Notes: generated by a model from the sequence alone, not told the origin. Counted from the stretch's first letter, positions 24,755-32,751 are shown. The stretch: 32,966 nucleotides of DNA from an uncultured Acidobacteriia bacterium (GCA_903925975.1 CAIYHG010000198.1:1-32966), one strand, 5' to 3'. Made by a program: numbers and translations.

Positions 24755-25105
24755 TTAATCGCTTTCTTCGCCGATAACTTCTTCGCCGACGTTCTCCCCA
24801 AGCCATTTCAGATACGGCGCCGCGCCCTCCACAATCGGGAGAGCGATCACTTCCGGAACCTCGTACGAATGAGCCTCTGCCAGCGTCGCGCTCAGCCGGT
24901 CGAAAAGGCTGCGTGAGGATTTGATTACGAGCACGCATTCGTCGGATGTCTCGAGCGCGCCCTGCCACGTATAGAAACTCTTTACCCGCGGAATTAGGCT
25001 TACACAAGCCGCCAGGCGCTTGCCCACCAGGAGCCGCGCCAGCTTCTCCGCCTCATTCTCGGTTGAGCATGTGCTCAGGACAACAATTTTATCGGTCATG
25101 GGCAT
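24755..25105 (-). CDS. cutA: Divalent-cation tolerance protein CutA
   Basis: This is a 116-residue trimeric PII-like protein. KIVVLSTCSTENEAEKLARLLVGKRLAACVSLIP is the family N-terminus, FYTWQGALETSDECVLVIKS and HSYEVPEVIALPI follow in order. CutA is linked to copper tolerance and may act as a small signalling protein; its mechanism is not settled. ATG at 25105 or 25099 is possible. It lies 98 nt upstream of the sensor-like gene on the same strand, so they may be co-transcribed, and diverges from ftsB. Confidence 0.95.
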   Translation of the reverse strand: MPMTDKIVVLSTCSTENEAEKLARLLVGKRLAACVSLIPRVKSFYTWQGALETSDECVLVIKSSRSLFDRLSATLAEAHSYEVPEVIALPIVEGAAPYLKWLGENVGEEVIGEESD

Positions 25106-25133
25106 TTAATTGCGCGTCAACGCACGGCAGCGA

Positions 25134-25142
25134 TGTTAATAT
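25134..25142 (+). promoter_or_regulatory. Extended -10 of the ftsB-like gene
   Basis: TGTTAATAT (TGn plus TAATAT) lies 21 nt before the ATG at 25164, giving a leader of about 15 nt. There is no Shine-Dalgarno in that interval. Confidence 0.4.
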
Positions 25143-25163
25143 TATCTTCCAGGCCTTCTTTGC

Positions 25164-25460
25164 ATGAAAGCGCCTCTCACTCGAATCGCCTGCGCCACTG
25201 CCGCCCTCATTGTCTCCGGTTACGCGGTGACCGCTCTCTGCGGCCCTCGCGGAGTTCCGGGGCTGCTCCAAAAACGCGAGCAGATCGCCGTGCTGGAGCA
25301 GCGCAACGAGGAACTGACGAAGGATATCGAGCGGGCAAGGGGACGCATTCAGCGTCTTTCGTCCGACCCCGTGGAGCAGGAACGGATCATCAAGGAACGC
25401 CTCAAGCTGGTCCACCCGGACGAAAAGGTCTACATGCTGGCTGAGCCGGCGCGAAAGTAA
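25164..25460 (+). CDS. FtsB/DivIC-type cell-division protein
   Basis: This is a 98-residue bitopic membrane protein: a hydrophobic helix near residues 8-26 (ACATAALIVSGYAVTAL), a coiled coil (about 36-70, REQIAVLEQRNEELTKDIER), and the family end motif QERIIKERLKLVHPDEKVYML. FtsB/DivIC proteins sit in the divisome with FtsL and FtsQ. In many acidobacteria the gene is near eno; here it stands alone between cutA and an alcohol dehydrogenase, and the stop is 4 nt from the convergent gene. The start is ATG 25164 with a short leader. Confidence 0.88.
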   Translation: MKAPLTRIACATAALIVSGYAVTALCGPRGVPGLLQKREQIAVLEQRNEELTKDIERARGRIQRLSSDPVEQERIIKERLKLVHPDEKVYMLAEPARK

Positions 25461-25464
25461 GCCT

Positions 25465-26460
25465 TCAAACGCAGAGTACGGCCGCCCCTGGAATCGCATC
25501 GTTCTTCAGGCTATTCAAAGCTTCGTTGGCTTCGGCAAGCCCGAATTGCCGCACCTCGGTCCGAATGGGAATCTCCGCCGCAACCCGCAGGAAATCTTCG
25601 CCGTCCTGCCGCGTATTGTTGGCCACGCTGCGGATGACGCGTTCCCGGTATAGAAGGCTGTAGTCGAACGCGGGAATGGGTGACATGTGGATGCCTCCCG
25701 CCGCCACCGTGCCTCCCGGCTTCAGGGCGCGCAGGGCGGCCACCACAAGCTCGCCCGCCGGGGCGAAGACAAGCGCCGCGTTCAGCTTCTCCGGAGGCTC
25801 TTCCTGGGCCCCGCCCGCCCACTCTGCGCCCAAGTCCAGCGCAAGTTTCGTGTGCCGCGGATCGCGCGACATGGCGAACACGCGAATGCCCCAATGGCGC
25901 GCTACCTGGATAGCCACATGCGCCGCCGCCCCGAAGCCGTACATCCCGAGCGTTTCTCCGGGGCGAATTCCGGAAACCCGCAGCGTCCGGAACCCGATGA
26001 TGCCGGCGCACAGCAGTGGCGCCGCCTGCAGGTCGCCGAAGCCTTCCGGAATGGGATAGACGAAGTCCTCGGGCGCGGCTACGTATTCGGCGAAACCGCC
26101 GTCGGCCGTCCATCCCGTGAACTCGGCGGCTTCGCACAGGTTCTCTTTGCCGGCGCGGCAATACTCGCACACGCCGCAGGTCCGGCGCAGCCACGGAATC
26201 CCCACGCGCGCGCCCGCCGAGAATCTTACGGCCCCAGCGCCCGATTCCTCCACCACTCCCACAATCTGGTGGCCCGGCACGATGGGCGACTTTCTTTTCG
26301 GCAGTTCGCCCTCGATCACGTGAAGGTCCGTGCGGCACACGCCGCACGCGCGAACCCGCACCAGAACTTCTCCGTGACCCGGCGTGGGCTTGGGGACGTC
26401 CAGAAGCCGCAGCGGAGCGGTTTCAATAAGGGCTGGCGAGGGAAGCACGCAGGCTATCAT
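25465..26460 (-). CDS. Zinc-dependent alcohol dehydrogenase family protein
   Basis: This is a 331-residue medium-chain dehydrogenase/reductase. Catalytic-zinc ligands are visible: Cys42 (CGVCRTDLH), His64 (PGHQIVG) and Cys151 (LLCAGIIG). Structural-zinc cysteines are at 95, 98, 101 and 109 ([15 protein letters not shown]). The nucleotide fold carries YGFGAAAH (174-181). The usual GHE is GHQ here. It belongs to the shorter MDR class of the adh_fam_2 type; the physiological alcohol or aldehyde is unknown. It diverges from the small membrane protein gene 43 nt upstream, and converges on the ftsB-like gene. Confidence 0.92.
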   Translation of the reverse strand: MIACVLPSPALIETAPLRLLDVPKPTPGHGEVLVRVRACGVCRTDLHVIEGELPKRKSPIVPGHQIVGVVEESGAGAVRFSAGARVGIPWLRRTCGVCEYCRAGKENLCEAAEFTGWTADGGFAEYVAAPEDFVYPIPEGFGDLQAAPLLCAGIIGFRTLRVSGIRPGETLGMYGFGAAAHVAIQVARHWGIRVFAMSRDPRHTKLALDLGAEWAGGAQEEPPEKLNAALVFAPAGELVVAALRALKPGGTVAAGGIHMSPIPAFDYSLLYRERVIRSVANNTRQDGEDFLRVAAEIPIRTEVRQFGLAEANEALNSLKNDAIPGAAVLCV

Positions 26461-26481
26461 GCCTTGTATTCTCGCTCAGGC

Positions 26482-26490
26482 TGGTATCTT
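26482..26490 (+). promoter_or_regulatory. Extended -10 of the small membrane protein gene
   Basis: TGGTATCTT (TGn plus TATCTT) ends 13 nt before the ATG at 26504. A TTGTAT -35 stands at 26464-26469, with a 15-nt spacer, slightly short. The leader would be about 6 nt. Confidence 0.35.
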
Positions 26491-26503
26491 GGGTACATCG
26501 ATT

Positions 26504-26662
26504 ATGGGGAAGCGAATCATGTTGGCCGTGGTGGGCGCTGGGATCGGCTCGCTGCTCGGCCTGTTGGCGTCGTTCCTGGGCGCGGGGAACGCAGCCCTGA
26601 TCGTTGGAGCGGTAGTCGGGGCGGTAGTTCCGCTATTGGTGCTGGGGCAGCCCGGCCGCTGA
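26504..26662 (+). CDS. Small membrane protein with Gly-rich helices
   Basis: This is a 52-residue protein: MGKRI, then two hydrophobic stretches (LAVVGAGIGSLLGLLASFLG and ALIVGAVVGAVVPLLVLG) separated by AGNA. The repeated small residues (GxxxG, Ala, Ser) suggest tight helix packing. No family is recognised. The frame extends upstream to 26384, but that part is not protein-like and overlaps the divergent dehydrogenase. It may be co-transcribed with the zinc-ribbon membrane protein 54 nt downstream. The start is supported by an extended -10 upstream. Confidence 0.5.
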   Translation: MGKRIMLAVVGAGIGSLLGLLASFLGAGNAALIVGAVVGAVVPLLVLGQPGR

Positions 26663-26716
26663 TGCGCCGGCGCCGTCCGCTTGCGCGCCGGTGAAGATTG
26701 GGCAAGAATCGGTTCG

Positions 26717-27178
26717 ATGGCCTATTGCACGAAATGCGGCGCTGTCCTGGACGGGCGCTTCTGTTCCACATGCGGGGCCCCGGCCGGGGTTGGTACCGGC
26801 GCGGCCGCCTATACTCCGCCGCGCGGAGGCGCGTTGCCCGAGAACATTGCCTCCATGCTCTGCTACTCGCTGGGGCTGGTCACGGGCGCTCTGTTCCTGC
26901 TGATTGACCCCTACCGCCGCAACCCGGCCGTCCGCTTCCATGCCTGGCAGGCGCTGTTCTTCGGCATCGGCTGGTTCGTTCTGTGGATTGTTCTGCAAAC
27001 GCTGACGGTTTCATTTGCGGTGATCGGCTCCGGCTTCATCAACTTCATCCTGGGTCTTGCGCAGAACTTGTTTGCTCTGGGGCTGTTGGCGCTCTGGATC
27101 TATTTGATGGCGTCGGCTTATCAGGGCAAGACGGTCGAGTTACCCGTGGTCGGCCCCATGGCGCGCAAGCGGGTCTGA
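26717..27178 (+). CDS. Zinc-ribbon membrane protein with DUF4870-like domain
   Basis: This is a 153-residue protein: an N-terminal zinc ribbon (CTKC and CSTC, residues 4-7 and 17-20, from MAYCTKCGAVLDGRFCSTC), a short linker, and a membrane part of three hydrophobic helices with the Pro-Tyr-Arg/Phe-His-Ala-Trp-Gln signature (DPYRRNPAVRFHAWQALFF) of DUF4870/chloroplast Tic20-like membrane proteins. The function is unknown. ATG at 26717 is preferred over an upstream start at 26681 because the zinc-ribbon methionine is the natural N-terminus. Confidence 0.8.
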   Translation: MAYCTKCGAVLDGRFCSTCGAPAGVGTGAAAYTPPRGGALPENIASMLCYSLGLVTGALFLLIDPYRRNPAVRFHAWQALFFGIGWFVLWIVLQTLTVSFAVIGSGFINFILGLAQNLFALGLLALWIYLMASAYQGKTVELPVVGPMARKRV

Positions 27179-27255
27179 ACGTTACGCCATCGGGCGGCGG
27201 GGTCTTCAGTTGCGATGGCCCGCGCGCCGGAACAGCTAACCCCCCGTCACTCCTC

Positions 27256-27261
27256 TACAAT
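27256..27261 (+). promoter_or_regulatory. -10 element of the TIM-barrel gene
   Basis: TACAAT lies 21 nt before the ATG at 27283 and predicts a leader of about 14 nt with no Shine-Dalgarno. No -35 is recognisable. Confidence 0.35.
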
Positions 27262-27282
27262 ATCAGTGGGATTCCGAAGCTC

Positions 27283-28188
27283 ATGGGCGTGACCAGGCGG
27301 CAATTCTTGGCGGCGGCTTGCACGGCGCCCGCCGCTGCGCAGACGGCGGCCCAATCCCCGTCGCTCGCATCGCCGCGCCCTCTGATCTGCCTCTTCTCCC
27401 AGGTGCTCATCAAGGTGGAATATGCCGACCTCGGGGAGATCCTGCGGAGCCTCGGTTTCGAAGCGTGCGATCTTTCGGTGAGCGAAGCGGGGCACGTCCG
27501 TCCCGAGATGGCCTCGCTCGATCTCGTTCGCGCCGTGGAGTCGCTGCGGGGCGCCGGCGTGGACGTCCCCGTCATCACCACCGATCTGACGTCGCCCCAG
27601 GACCCGGGCATCCGCGACGTGCTCGGCATCGGCAGCATCATTCAGCTTTCGTTGTTCCGGCCAGGCCTCTGGGCATATCCGAAACTCGATGCAGTGGCCC
27701 GGCTTCTCCAATGGCGCCGCGACGTGGCCGGGCTTGCGAGCCTGGCTCGGTCTACGGGCATGTGCCTGTCGGTTCCGAACCGCATCGGCGAGGGGCCTGG
27801 AACGGCAATCGAGGAGATGGACCTCACCATTCGCCTGCTGGAACCGCGCGCGGTCGGGTACGATTTCGACCCCGCTTCGGCCGTGGTCTCCGCCGGTCCG
27901 GACCGCTGGATGAATGCGCTCCGCACGGCGCTTCCCCGGCTGAAATCGGTCACTGTTCGGGACGTGGAGTGGAAAACGTCGGGCGGCAGCCGGGAGACCT
28001 TGCCGTGTCCTCTGGGGCAGGGCATAGTGGACTGGGCCGCTTTCTTCGGCGTTCTCGCCCGCGCCAAATTTGCGGGCCCGATCTCGCTGCGAGTGGATTA
28101 CAAGCCGGCCGACGACGTCGGCGCCATCCAGAGCGATGCGGCGTTTCTGAGGAAGGCGGTGAGCGCCGCGTACAAAGACCGGGCATAG
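27283..28188 (+). CDS. Tat-exported sugar isomerase/epimerase-like TIM barrel lacking expected metal ligands
   Basis: This is a 301-residue protein with a Tat-type N-terminus (TRRQFLAAA, twin Arg 5-6) and the xylose-isomerase-like TIM-barrel fold. Several barrel strands align with sugar phosphate isomerase/epimerase proteins, including a late PLGQGIVDWAAFFGVL and GPISLR. Positions that normally hold the metal ligands differ: VPNR (164-167) replaces a xxNH-type motif, FDPAS (195-199) lacks the usual His, and SLRVDY (268-273) replaces the usual acidic SLxxE. It is therefore probably inactive as a standard isomerase, or binds rather than converts a sugar. The frame is open upstream to 26983 but that part overlaps the previous gene. 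It is followed 40 nt later by a NodB deacetylase. Confidence 0.75.
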   Translation: MGVTRRQFLAAACTAPAAAQTAAQSPSLASPRPLICLFSQVLIKVEYADLGEILRSLGFEACDLSVSEAGHVRPEMASLDLVRAVESLRGAGVDVPVITTDLTSPQDPGIRDVLGIGSIIQLSLFRPGLWAYPKLDAVARLLQWRRDVAGLASLARSTGMCLSVPNRIGEGPGTAIEEMDLTIRLLEPRAVGYDFDPASAVVSAGPDRWMNALRTALPRLKSVTVRDVEWKTSGGSRETLPCPLGQGIVDWAAFFGVLARAKFAGPISLRVDYKPADDVGAIQSDAAFLRKAVSAAYKDRA

Positions 28189-28214
28189 TCGGTCTGCTGG
28201 AGCGCCGCGCTCTT

Positions 28215-28220
28215 TACAAT
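28215..28220 (+). promoter_or_regulatory. -10 element of the NodB gene (predicted leaderless)
   Basis: TACAAT lies 8 nt before the ATG at 28229, the same spacing seen before the hydrolase-NamZ gene. Transcription would start at or within 1-2 nt of the ATG. There is no ribosome site and no clear -35. Confidence 0.4.
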
Positions 28221-28228
28221 AGAATTTC

Positions 28229-28939
28229 ATGCTCAGTTCGGGATACCTCGGCGCGGGCGGTTTGGCGGCATCGGCGGCTTTTTTCGCGTGGGCCGTTCGG
28301 GGCCGCGCGTCGCGCGTATTCGGGCCATCGGTCTGGCGCGGCCCTTCCGACCGGCCTGCCATTGCGCTCACCTTTGACGACGGCCCGAGCGAAGGCACGC
28401 CGGAGCTCCTGCAGGTGTTGTCTGATCTAGGCATACGCGCCACCTTCTTTCAGTGCGGAGCCAATGTGGATCGGCTTCCGGAAGTGGCGGCGGCGGTGGC
28501 CCAGGCCGGTCACGAAATAGGGAATCACGGTTACGCCCACCCGCTCTATTGTTTTCGCTCGCCGCGTTTCATTCAGAGCGACCTTGCGCGGGGGCAAGAC
28601 GCCATCGAGCGGGCTTCGGGCGTAAGGCCCGTCTGGTTCCGCGCCCCTTTCGGCGTCCGCTGGTTCGGCTTGGCGACGGCGCAGCGCCGGCTCAAGTTGA
28701 CCGGAGTGATGTGGAGCGCAATCGGAAATGATTGGAATGTGAGCGCGGACGGGGCTGTGGAGCGGCTGCTGCGGCGCGTGTCCAACGGTTCGATCCTCTG
28801 TTTGCACGATGGACGGGAGCTTGGCGCGAAGCCGGATATTCGCGTGACAGTGGACGCCGTACGGCGCCTTGTTCCAGAGCTTCTCGCCCGGGGATATACA
28901 TTCGAAACGCTGAGCCGGCTAATATCTCCAACGACCTGA
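28229..28939 (+). CDS. Polysaccharide deacetylase (NodB homology domain, CE4)
   Basis: This is a 236-residue protein with a hydrophobic N-terminal helix (about 7-23), so membrane-anchored or secreted. The NodB metal triad is complete: TFDDGP (Asp50/Asp51), HGYAHP (His100, His104), then RAPFG (Arg138) and LCLHDG (His193). The family removes N-acetyl groups from chitin-like oligosaccharides, peptidoglycan or surface polysaccharides. The substrate is not readable, but a GT9 glycosyltransferase follows 133 nt later and an acyltransferase further on, which suggests a surface-glycan context. Confidence 0.92.
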   Translation: MLSSGYLGAGGLAASAAFFAWAVRGRASRVFGPSVWRGPSDRPAIALTFDDGPSEGTPELLQVLSDLGIRATFFQCGANVDRLPEVAAAVAQAGHEIGNHGYAHPLYCFRSPRFIQSDLARGQDAIERASGVRPVWFRAPFGVRWFGLATAQRRLKLTGVMWSAIGNDWNVSADGAVERLLRRVSNGSILCLHDGRELGAKPDIRVTVDAVRRLVPELLARGYTFETLSRLISPTT

Positions 28940-29053
28940 TCCAGCGCGTGCTGAAGGTGATGGCCGCCTCCAGGCCGCGTGAGTGGGTCGGCTTGCGGTC
29001 CAGGGGGACCGCCCCACAACGCGCTGCACCTCTGGCCGGGCTACACGCGCCAC

Positions 29054-29062
29054 TGCGATAAC
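29054..29062 (+). promoter_or_regulatory. Extended -10 of the GT9 gene
   Basis: TGCGATAAC (TGn plus GATAAC) ends 10 nt before the GTG at 29073, implying a leader of a few nucleotides. The preceding interval (28940-29053) holds a 6-bp hairpin at 28995-29012 with no T-run. Confidence 0.35.
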
Positions 29063-29072
29063 CTAAGGCTTA

Positions 29073-30230
29073 GTGCTCAACCGGCTCAAGTCTTTCCTGG
29101 CGGGCGGCTGCGACGAGGCTGATGGCGCCGGCGCGCCCGATGGCTCGCGCCAGCCCCGCATCCTCATCGTCAGGTCGGGCGCCATCGGCGATACGCTCAT
29201 GACCACGCCATTGATCCGCGCGCTGCGGCACGCGTTTCCGGAGGCGTACCTGACGTTCCTGTGCTCGAATGGCGCGCGTGACGTTCTGGCGCATAACCGG
29301 AGCCTGGACCGCGTGGCCGGTTTGGCCTACCGGCACGCGCCCGCGGCGCTGAGCCCCGAGAAGAGACACCTGATAGCTAGCCTCAGAGAGTTGCATCTCG
29401 ATTGCGCCATTGTCCTTGAGAGCCATCCCAGCTTTCTGGACCTTGCGCGGCGGGTCCAGGCCAAGCGCGTGGTGGCTTACGGCGTGCTTGAGGGGACGCA
29501 TATCGACAAGGCCGGGTTCGACCCCAAGCGGCACTCGATCGAGAATCACCTTCGCGTAGGCGAGGACTTCCTCGGAGCGCCGTCCGCCGGCCTGGAGATG
29601 GAGTTGTACTATCCGGAGCCGGTTCGGGCGGCTGTCGCCGGCCGGCTCGCACAGGCCGGCATTCAGCCCGGCGATATCGTGGTGGGCCTGCATGCGGGAT
29701 GGGGCGGCAGGGCGCAATCGTTTGAAGAGACGCGCCTGAGGAGCTGGCCGCCGCAACGCTTCGCCGCTGTGGCCCGCTGGCTGGTTGAGAGCGCCGGCGC
29801 CCGGGTGGTACTCACCGGTTCGTCGAATGACCGGCCGCTCAACCAATACATAGCCGCGCAGGCAAGCGTTCCATGCCTCGATTTGGCAGGGAGCTTGTCG
29901 GTGTTGGAGTTGGCGGCGCTCATCGGCCGTTTCAACGCCTACGTTTCGATTGATTCCGGACCTGCGCACATGGCCGCCGCCCTCGGGACGCCGCTGATCT
30001 GCCTCTGGGGCCCGGGCATTTTCGAGCAGACCCGGCCGCTGACCGAGCGGGGAATCGTGCGTCTGATCCGGCACGCCGTGCCTTGCGCGCCCTGCTACGG
30101 AACGCCGCTTTTGAAGCAGTGTACGGATAACATCTGCATGAAGCGGATCGAGGTGGAGGAAGTGCGGGAAGCCGTAACGGCGGCTCTAGCTCACGCGGCC
30201 GCCAAGCGGATTCCCGTAACAGGTAACTGA
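29073..30230 (+). CDS. Glycosyltransferase family 9 (heptosyltransferase-like)
   Basis: This is a 385-residue protein of the ADP-heptose:LPS heptosyltransferase fold. RILIVRSGAIGDTLMTTPLIRAL is the GT-B N-terminal signature and VSIDSGPAHMAAALGTPLICLWGP the donor-binding C-terminal motif; VVGLHAGWGG and VVLTGSSNDRPLN also fit. GT9 enzymes add heptose or related sugars to the lipopolysaccharide core at the inner membrane. The start is GTG 29073, the first codon before RLKSFL. A CxxC...C...C group near the end (CAPCYGTPLLKQCTDNIC) is common in GT9 proteins. It converges on the acyltransferase 8 nt downstream. Confidence 0.92.
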   Translation: MLNRLKSFLAGGCDEADGAGAPDGSRQPRILIVRSGAIGDTLMTTPLIRALRHAFPEAYLTFLCSNGARDVLAHNRSLDRVAGLAYRHAPAALSPEKRHLIASLRELHLDCAIVLESHPSFLDLARRVQAKRVVAYGVLEGTHIDKAGFDPKRHSIENHLRVGEDFLGAPSAGLEMELYYPEPVRAAVAGRLAQAGIQPGDIVVGLHAGWGGRAQSFEETRLRSWPPQRFAAVARWLVESAGARVVLTGSSNDRPLNQYIAAQASVPCLDLAGSLSVLELAALIGRFNAYVSIDSGPAHMAAALGTPLICLWGPGIFEQTRPLTERGIVRLIRHAVPCAPCYGTPLLKQCTDNICMKRIEVEEVREAVTAALAHAAAKRIPVTGN

Positions 30231-30238
30231 ATTCGCGG

Positions 30239-31330
30239 CTAGTCGCCCGGCACGCGATCGGGTTTTGGCCCGAAACTCCAGCCGAACTCGTTCAGCCACG
30301 CGGAGACGCGATGCCAGTATGTCTTCGCCGTCGATATGCCCAGCATCACGCCGATCATGAGGAGGGCGGCCACAACCGTCTGCGCAACGCTCAGATTTGT
30401 CTTCCAAAGGAATGAGGCGCGCCCGTAGACCAGTTCGATGTGCACCCAATACACCAGCAGGGAAGTGGTGCCGAACTGCCGGACCCAACTCCAGCCGGGC
30501 TTTGCCCCGTAGCGTGTCCACACAAACGCCAGCGCCAGCAGTAGCAGCACGATGGATAGCTTCGACAGCACCTGGGCGGGGCTGTTCAGCCAGTAATCCG
30601 CCTTGGAGTAGATCGAATACGGCTGGTTGGCAAAATACTGGCAGCCCATCAGGGTCGCTGCGCCAAGCAGGGCGGCCCATTGTACGGCGCGTTCGATCTG
30701 CTCGTGCGGAATCAGGCGGATCGCGCTGCCCGCGCTCATGCCGAAAGCCAGATACGCTCCCCACGGAAAGAACCCAAACGAGGCGAAGTCCGGAATGATA
30801 TAGGAGCGAATCATCCACGGAACCCCGGACCAGTTCATCTGCGAAATCACGGGCGACGCCAGCGCGATCCCCAAACCGAGCACAGCGCAATATCGCGCGC
30901 GCTCCGTGGTGCGGAACACGGCCATCGCGGAGAGCGCCAGCATGGAGAAGCCCATGCAGTTTAGAATGTCGACGCGAAACAGGTCTTGCCACGCGGCAGG
31001 GAGGCCGAAGAGCCAAAGCTGAATGCGAAATGCGAATGCGAGGGCGAATAGGTAGCCCGCGCGCCGCACCGAAGCCGTGAAGCGTTCCGGCGCGGGGATG
31101 CCCCTGCGCTCGGTGCTATCCATCAGGAAAGCCAGCGTGATCCCGGTGAGGAAAAGAAAGATCGCCGGAGGCATGCCGCCGACAAACTGGGAGAGAACGT
31201 AGGGTCCGCTCCCCCTCAGGTCGTTCCTGATGTAAGAGTGGAACACGTGTCCCTGGAGCATGATGACGGCGCCTATGCCCCGCATCCAATCCAGGTATTC
31301 AAGCCGATTCGCGCTGGTCTTCGGTTTCAT
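30239..31330 (-). CDS. Multi-spanning acyltransferase of the HGSNAT/DUF1624 type
   Basis: This is a 363-residue integral membrane protein with about 9-10 hydrophobic segments. The N-terminal RLEYLDWMRGIGAVIMLQGH resembles the catalytic-domain start of heparan-alpha-glucosaminide N-acetyltransferase-like proteins (the RGxxx(I/V)xxMxxxH pattern). Members transfer acetyl groups across the membrane to sugars; an acyltransferase-3 family protein is the alternative. It probably modifies an envelope glycan, in keeping with the adjacent GT9 and NodB genes. It lies 14 nt downstream of the LolA-like gene on the same strand, so it may be transcribed with that pair. Confidence 0.75.
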   Translation of the reverse strand: MKPKTSANRLEYLDWMRGIGAVIMLQGHVFHSYIRNDLRGSGPYVLSQFVGGMPPAIFLFLTGITLAFLMDSTERRGIPAPERFTASVRRAGYLFALAFAFRIQLWLFGLPAAWQDLFRVDILNCMGFSMLALSAMAVFRTTERARYCAVLGLGIALASPVISQMNWSGVPWMIRSYIIPDFASFGFFPWGAYLAFGMSAGSAIRLIPHEQIERAVQWAALLGAATLMGCQYFANQPYSIYSKADYWLNSPAQVLSKLSIVLLLLALAFVWTRYGAKPGWSWVRQFGTTSLLVYWVHIELVYGRASFLWKTNLSVAQTVVAALLMIGVMLGISTAKTYWHRVSAWLNEFGWSFGPKPDRVPGD

Positions 31331-31344
31331 CTACAAAACGAGCC

Positions 31345-32049
31345 TTACTTCAATGGGTGCTGCCGCTTCACGCTGGCCGGCAGATTCAGCGTTACGGCGG
31401 AATCCGGAATCGGCGGGTTGATCTTCATGTTGGTATACGTCGCCAACTGATAGTCGCCGCCTCGATAGGAGAGCTTCTGCTGAATGGCTATGCCGGTCTG
31501 AACGGAGACCCAAAGCTCCACTTTTTCCAAGTGCGTCGCTTCATCCGGCTTCCTCGGAGTGAGTTCCAGGTGCGCCGTCGGCTGCCCGTTAACCGTTTCG
31601 GCGCCGGCCAGCTTGATGGAATATGCTTCCTGCAAGTCCTTCGCGCTGGCGCCGAAGCCGAGTAACAGATACTGATTCACCTGCGCCCCGAGCTTCTTGT
31701 CCAGATCGTAAATGTCCACGGTGTTGAGCTTGGGGTAGTAGATTTCGCCGGTGCGCCCCGAGAATGCAATCTTCTTGGCGTCCGGCTCTTTGATGTCGAA
31801 CAACGCGCGGAGGTCCTTCGGTTTGGGGCGCTTGACCACCAGCGTGCCGCTGTCCTTGTAATCCTCGTCGATGATGGCGGTGTGCGAGGTCTTCTTCACG
31901 TCGGCGGTCACGCTCTTGAACGTAGCCGCTACTTCGTCCATGTGCGCCAGGGTCTGCTGCAAGAGATCGTCAGCGGGCGCGGCAGTCAGCGCCGGAGCCA
32001 CCAGAAAAACCATCCACGCCAGACGGGTCCGACTGTGAAGCATCTTCAT
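31345..32049 (-). CDS. LolA-like outer-membrane lipoprotein carrier protein
   Basis: This 234-residue exported protein starts MKMLHSRTRLAWMVFLVAPALTAAP. The mature part has the beta-rich LolA/LolB-like pattern: helix AHMDEVAATFKSVTADVKKT, then SGTLVVKRPKPKDLRALF, IAFSGRTGEIYYPKLNTVDIYDL, and LELTPRKPDEATHLEKVELWV with GIAIQQKLSYRGGDY. Such proteins carry lipoproteins through the periplasm or sense lipid-like ligands. The frame is open to 32136, but that part overlaps the upstream gene's end. A TATCTT box 8 nt before the ATG at 32043 would make that codon the leaderless start, two codons shorter. It follows a small TM-protein gene. Confidence 0.78.
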   Translation of the reverse strand: MKMLHSRTRLAWMVFLVAPALTAAPADDLLQQTLAHMDEVAATFKSVTADVKKTSHTAIIDEDYKDSGTLVVKRPKPKDLRALFDIKEPDAKKIAFSGRTGEIYYPKLNTVDIYDLDKKLGAQVNQYLLLGFGASAKDLQEAYSIKLAGAETVNGQPTAHLELTPRKPDEATHLEKVELWVSVQTGIAIQQKLSYRGGDYQLATYTNMKINPPIPDSAVTLNLPASVKRQHPLK

Positions 32050-32098
32050 CAAAGATACGCATCCCGCACGCCGGATGTTACCGCCGGCGCAACTTAAA

Positions 32099-32449
32099 CT
32101 AGAGGTTGGCAAAGGCCATGTACCCCTGCAAGTCACCCTCCGAAGTGCGAATGGGTTCCACGCGAGTAACTTGAAGCCGGTTATTCGCCACCCGCGCCCG
32201 TAGAACCGAGGTGAGCGTGTCCGCCAAGCGGTCTTCCGTCACGCCTTGCAGCAATTCCTTGTCAACAAAGAAAACGGAACTGCCGTGTTCCGAAGGAAGC
32301 ATCGCAATCCCGCTTGCATTCGGTATGCGGGGCTGGTCCCTAAACCAATCGCGGGGCGGGAGGAACATGAAGGCCAGAATCAGGAGGACAACAATGTCGT
32401 ACTGCCAGGACCCCCTCGGAAAATCCCATAAAATGAGCCGCTTCAGCAT
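32099..32449 (-). CDS. Small one-TM membrane protein of unknown function
   Basis: This is a 116-residue protein. MLKRLILWDFPRGSWQYD is followed by a hydrophobic helix (IVVLLILAFMFLPP, about 19-32) and a soluble part with DWFRDQPRIPNASGIAMLPSEHG, then an alpha/beta tail. I recall similar short proteins next to LolA-like genes in acidobacterial genomes, but cannot name a family. It overlaps nothing and is probably in one transcription unit with the LolA-like gene 49 nt downstream. Its promoter has an extended -10 14 nt before the ATG. Confidence 0.72.
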   Translation of the reverse strand: MLKRLILWDFPRGSWQYDIVVLLILAFMFLPPRDWFRDQPRIPNASGIAMLPSEHGSSVFFVDKELLQGVTEDRLADTLTSVLRARVANNRLQVTRVEPIRTSEGDLQGYMAFANL

Positions 32450-32463
32450 GTGCCGTTGTAATT

Positions 32464-32472
32464 ATGATAGCA
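32464..32472 (-). promoter_or_regulatory. Extended -10 of the LolA-like operon
   Basis: On the minus strand TGCTATCAT (TGn plus TATCAT, one mismatch from -10 consensus) ends 14 nt before the ATG at 32449, predicting a leader of about 7-8 nt with no ribosome site. The rest of 32450-32751 (302 nt to the ilvE stop) shows no gene, repeat or terminator I can support, apart from a 4-bp hairpin at 32730-32742. Confidence 0.4.
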
Positions 32473-32751
32473 GGCCGCCGAGTCCGCTTGCACGCGCTTC
32501 GCCGTGGGCTTCCCAACAGAAGTGCGGCCTCTTGTTTTATTCACAGCTTTAGCACACGCAGAAATACGTAAGTTATTGGAGCGGCGGCTTCAAAAACCTG
32601 TTGAAAAGGCGCTGTGAAGCGGAAATGACACTGGCGCCGGTGTGGGCGCAGGGGGTAAAAGAGATAGAAGTTCCAGTCGTTCGGCGGCGGCGCAGCCCTG
32701 GAGGCAAATCTCGGGGGAGGTGGTCTCCCGGCTGCGCCAGCCTCCTTGGTC

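Noticed and set aside
28995-29012. 6-bp GCGGTC/GACCGC hairpin between the NodB and GT9 genes
   Set aside because: No T-run follows on either strand, so it is not supported as a terminator.
29070-30074. 334-codon minus-strand frame opposite the GT9 gene
   Set aside because: Shadow of the GT9 coding strand; no recognisable domain.
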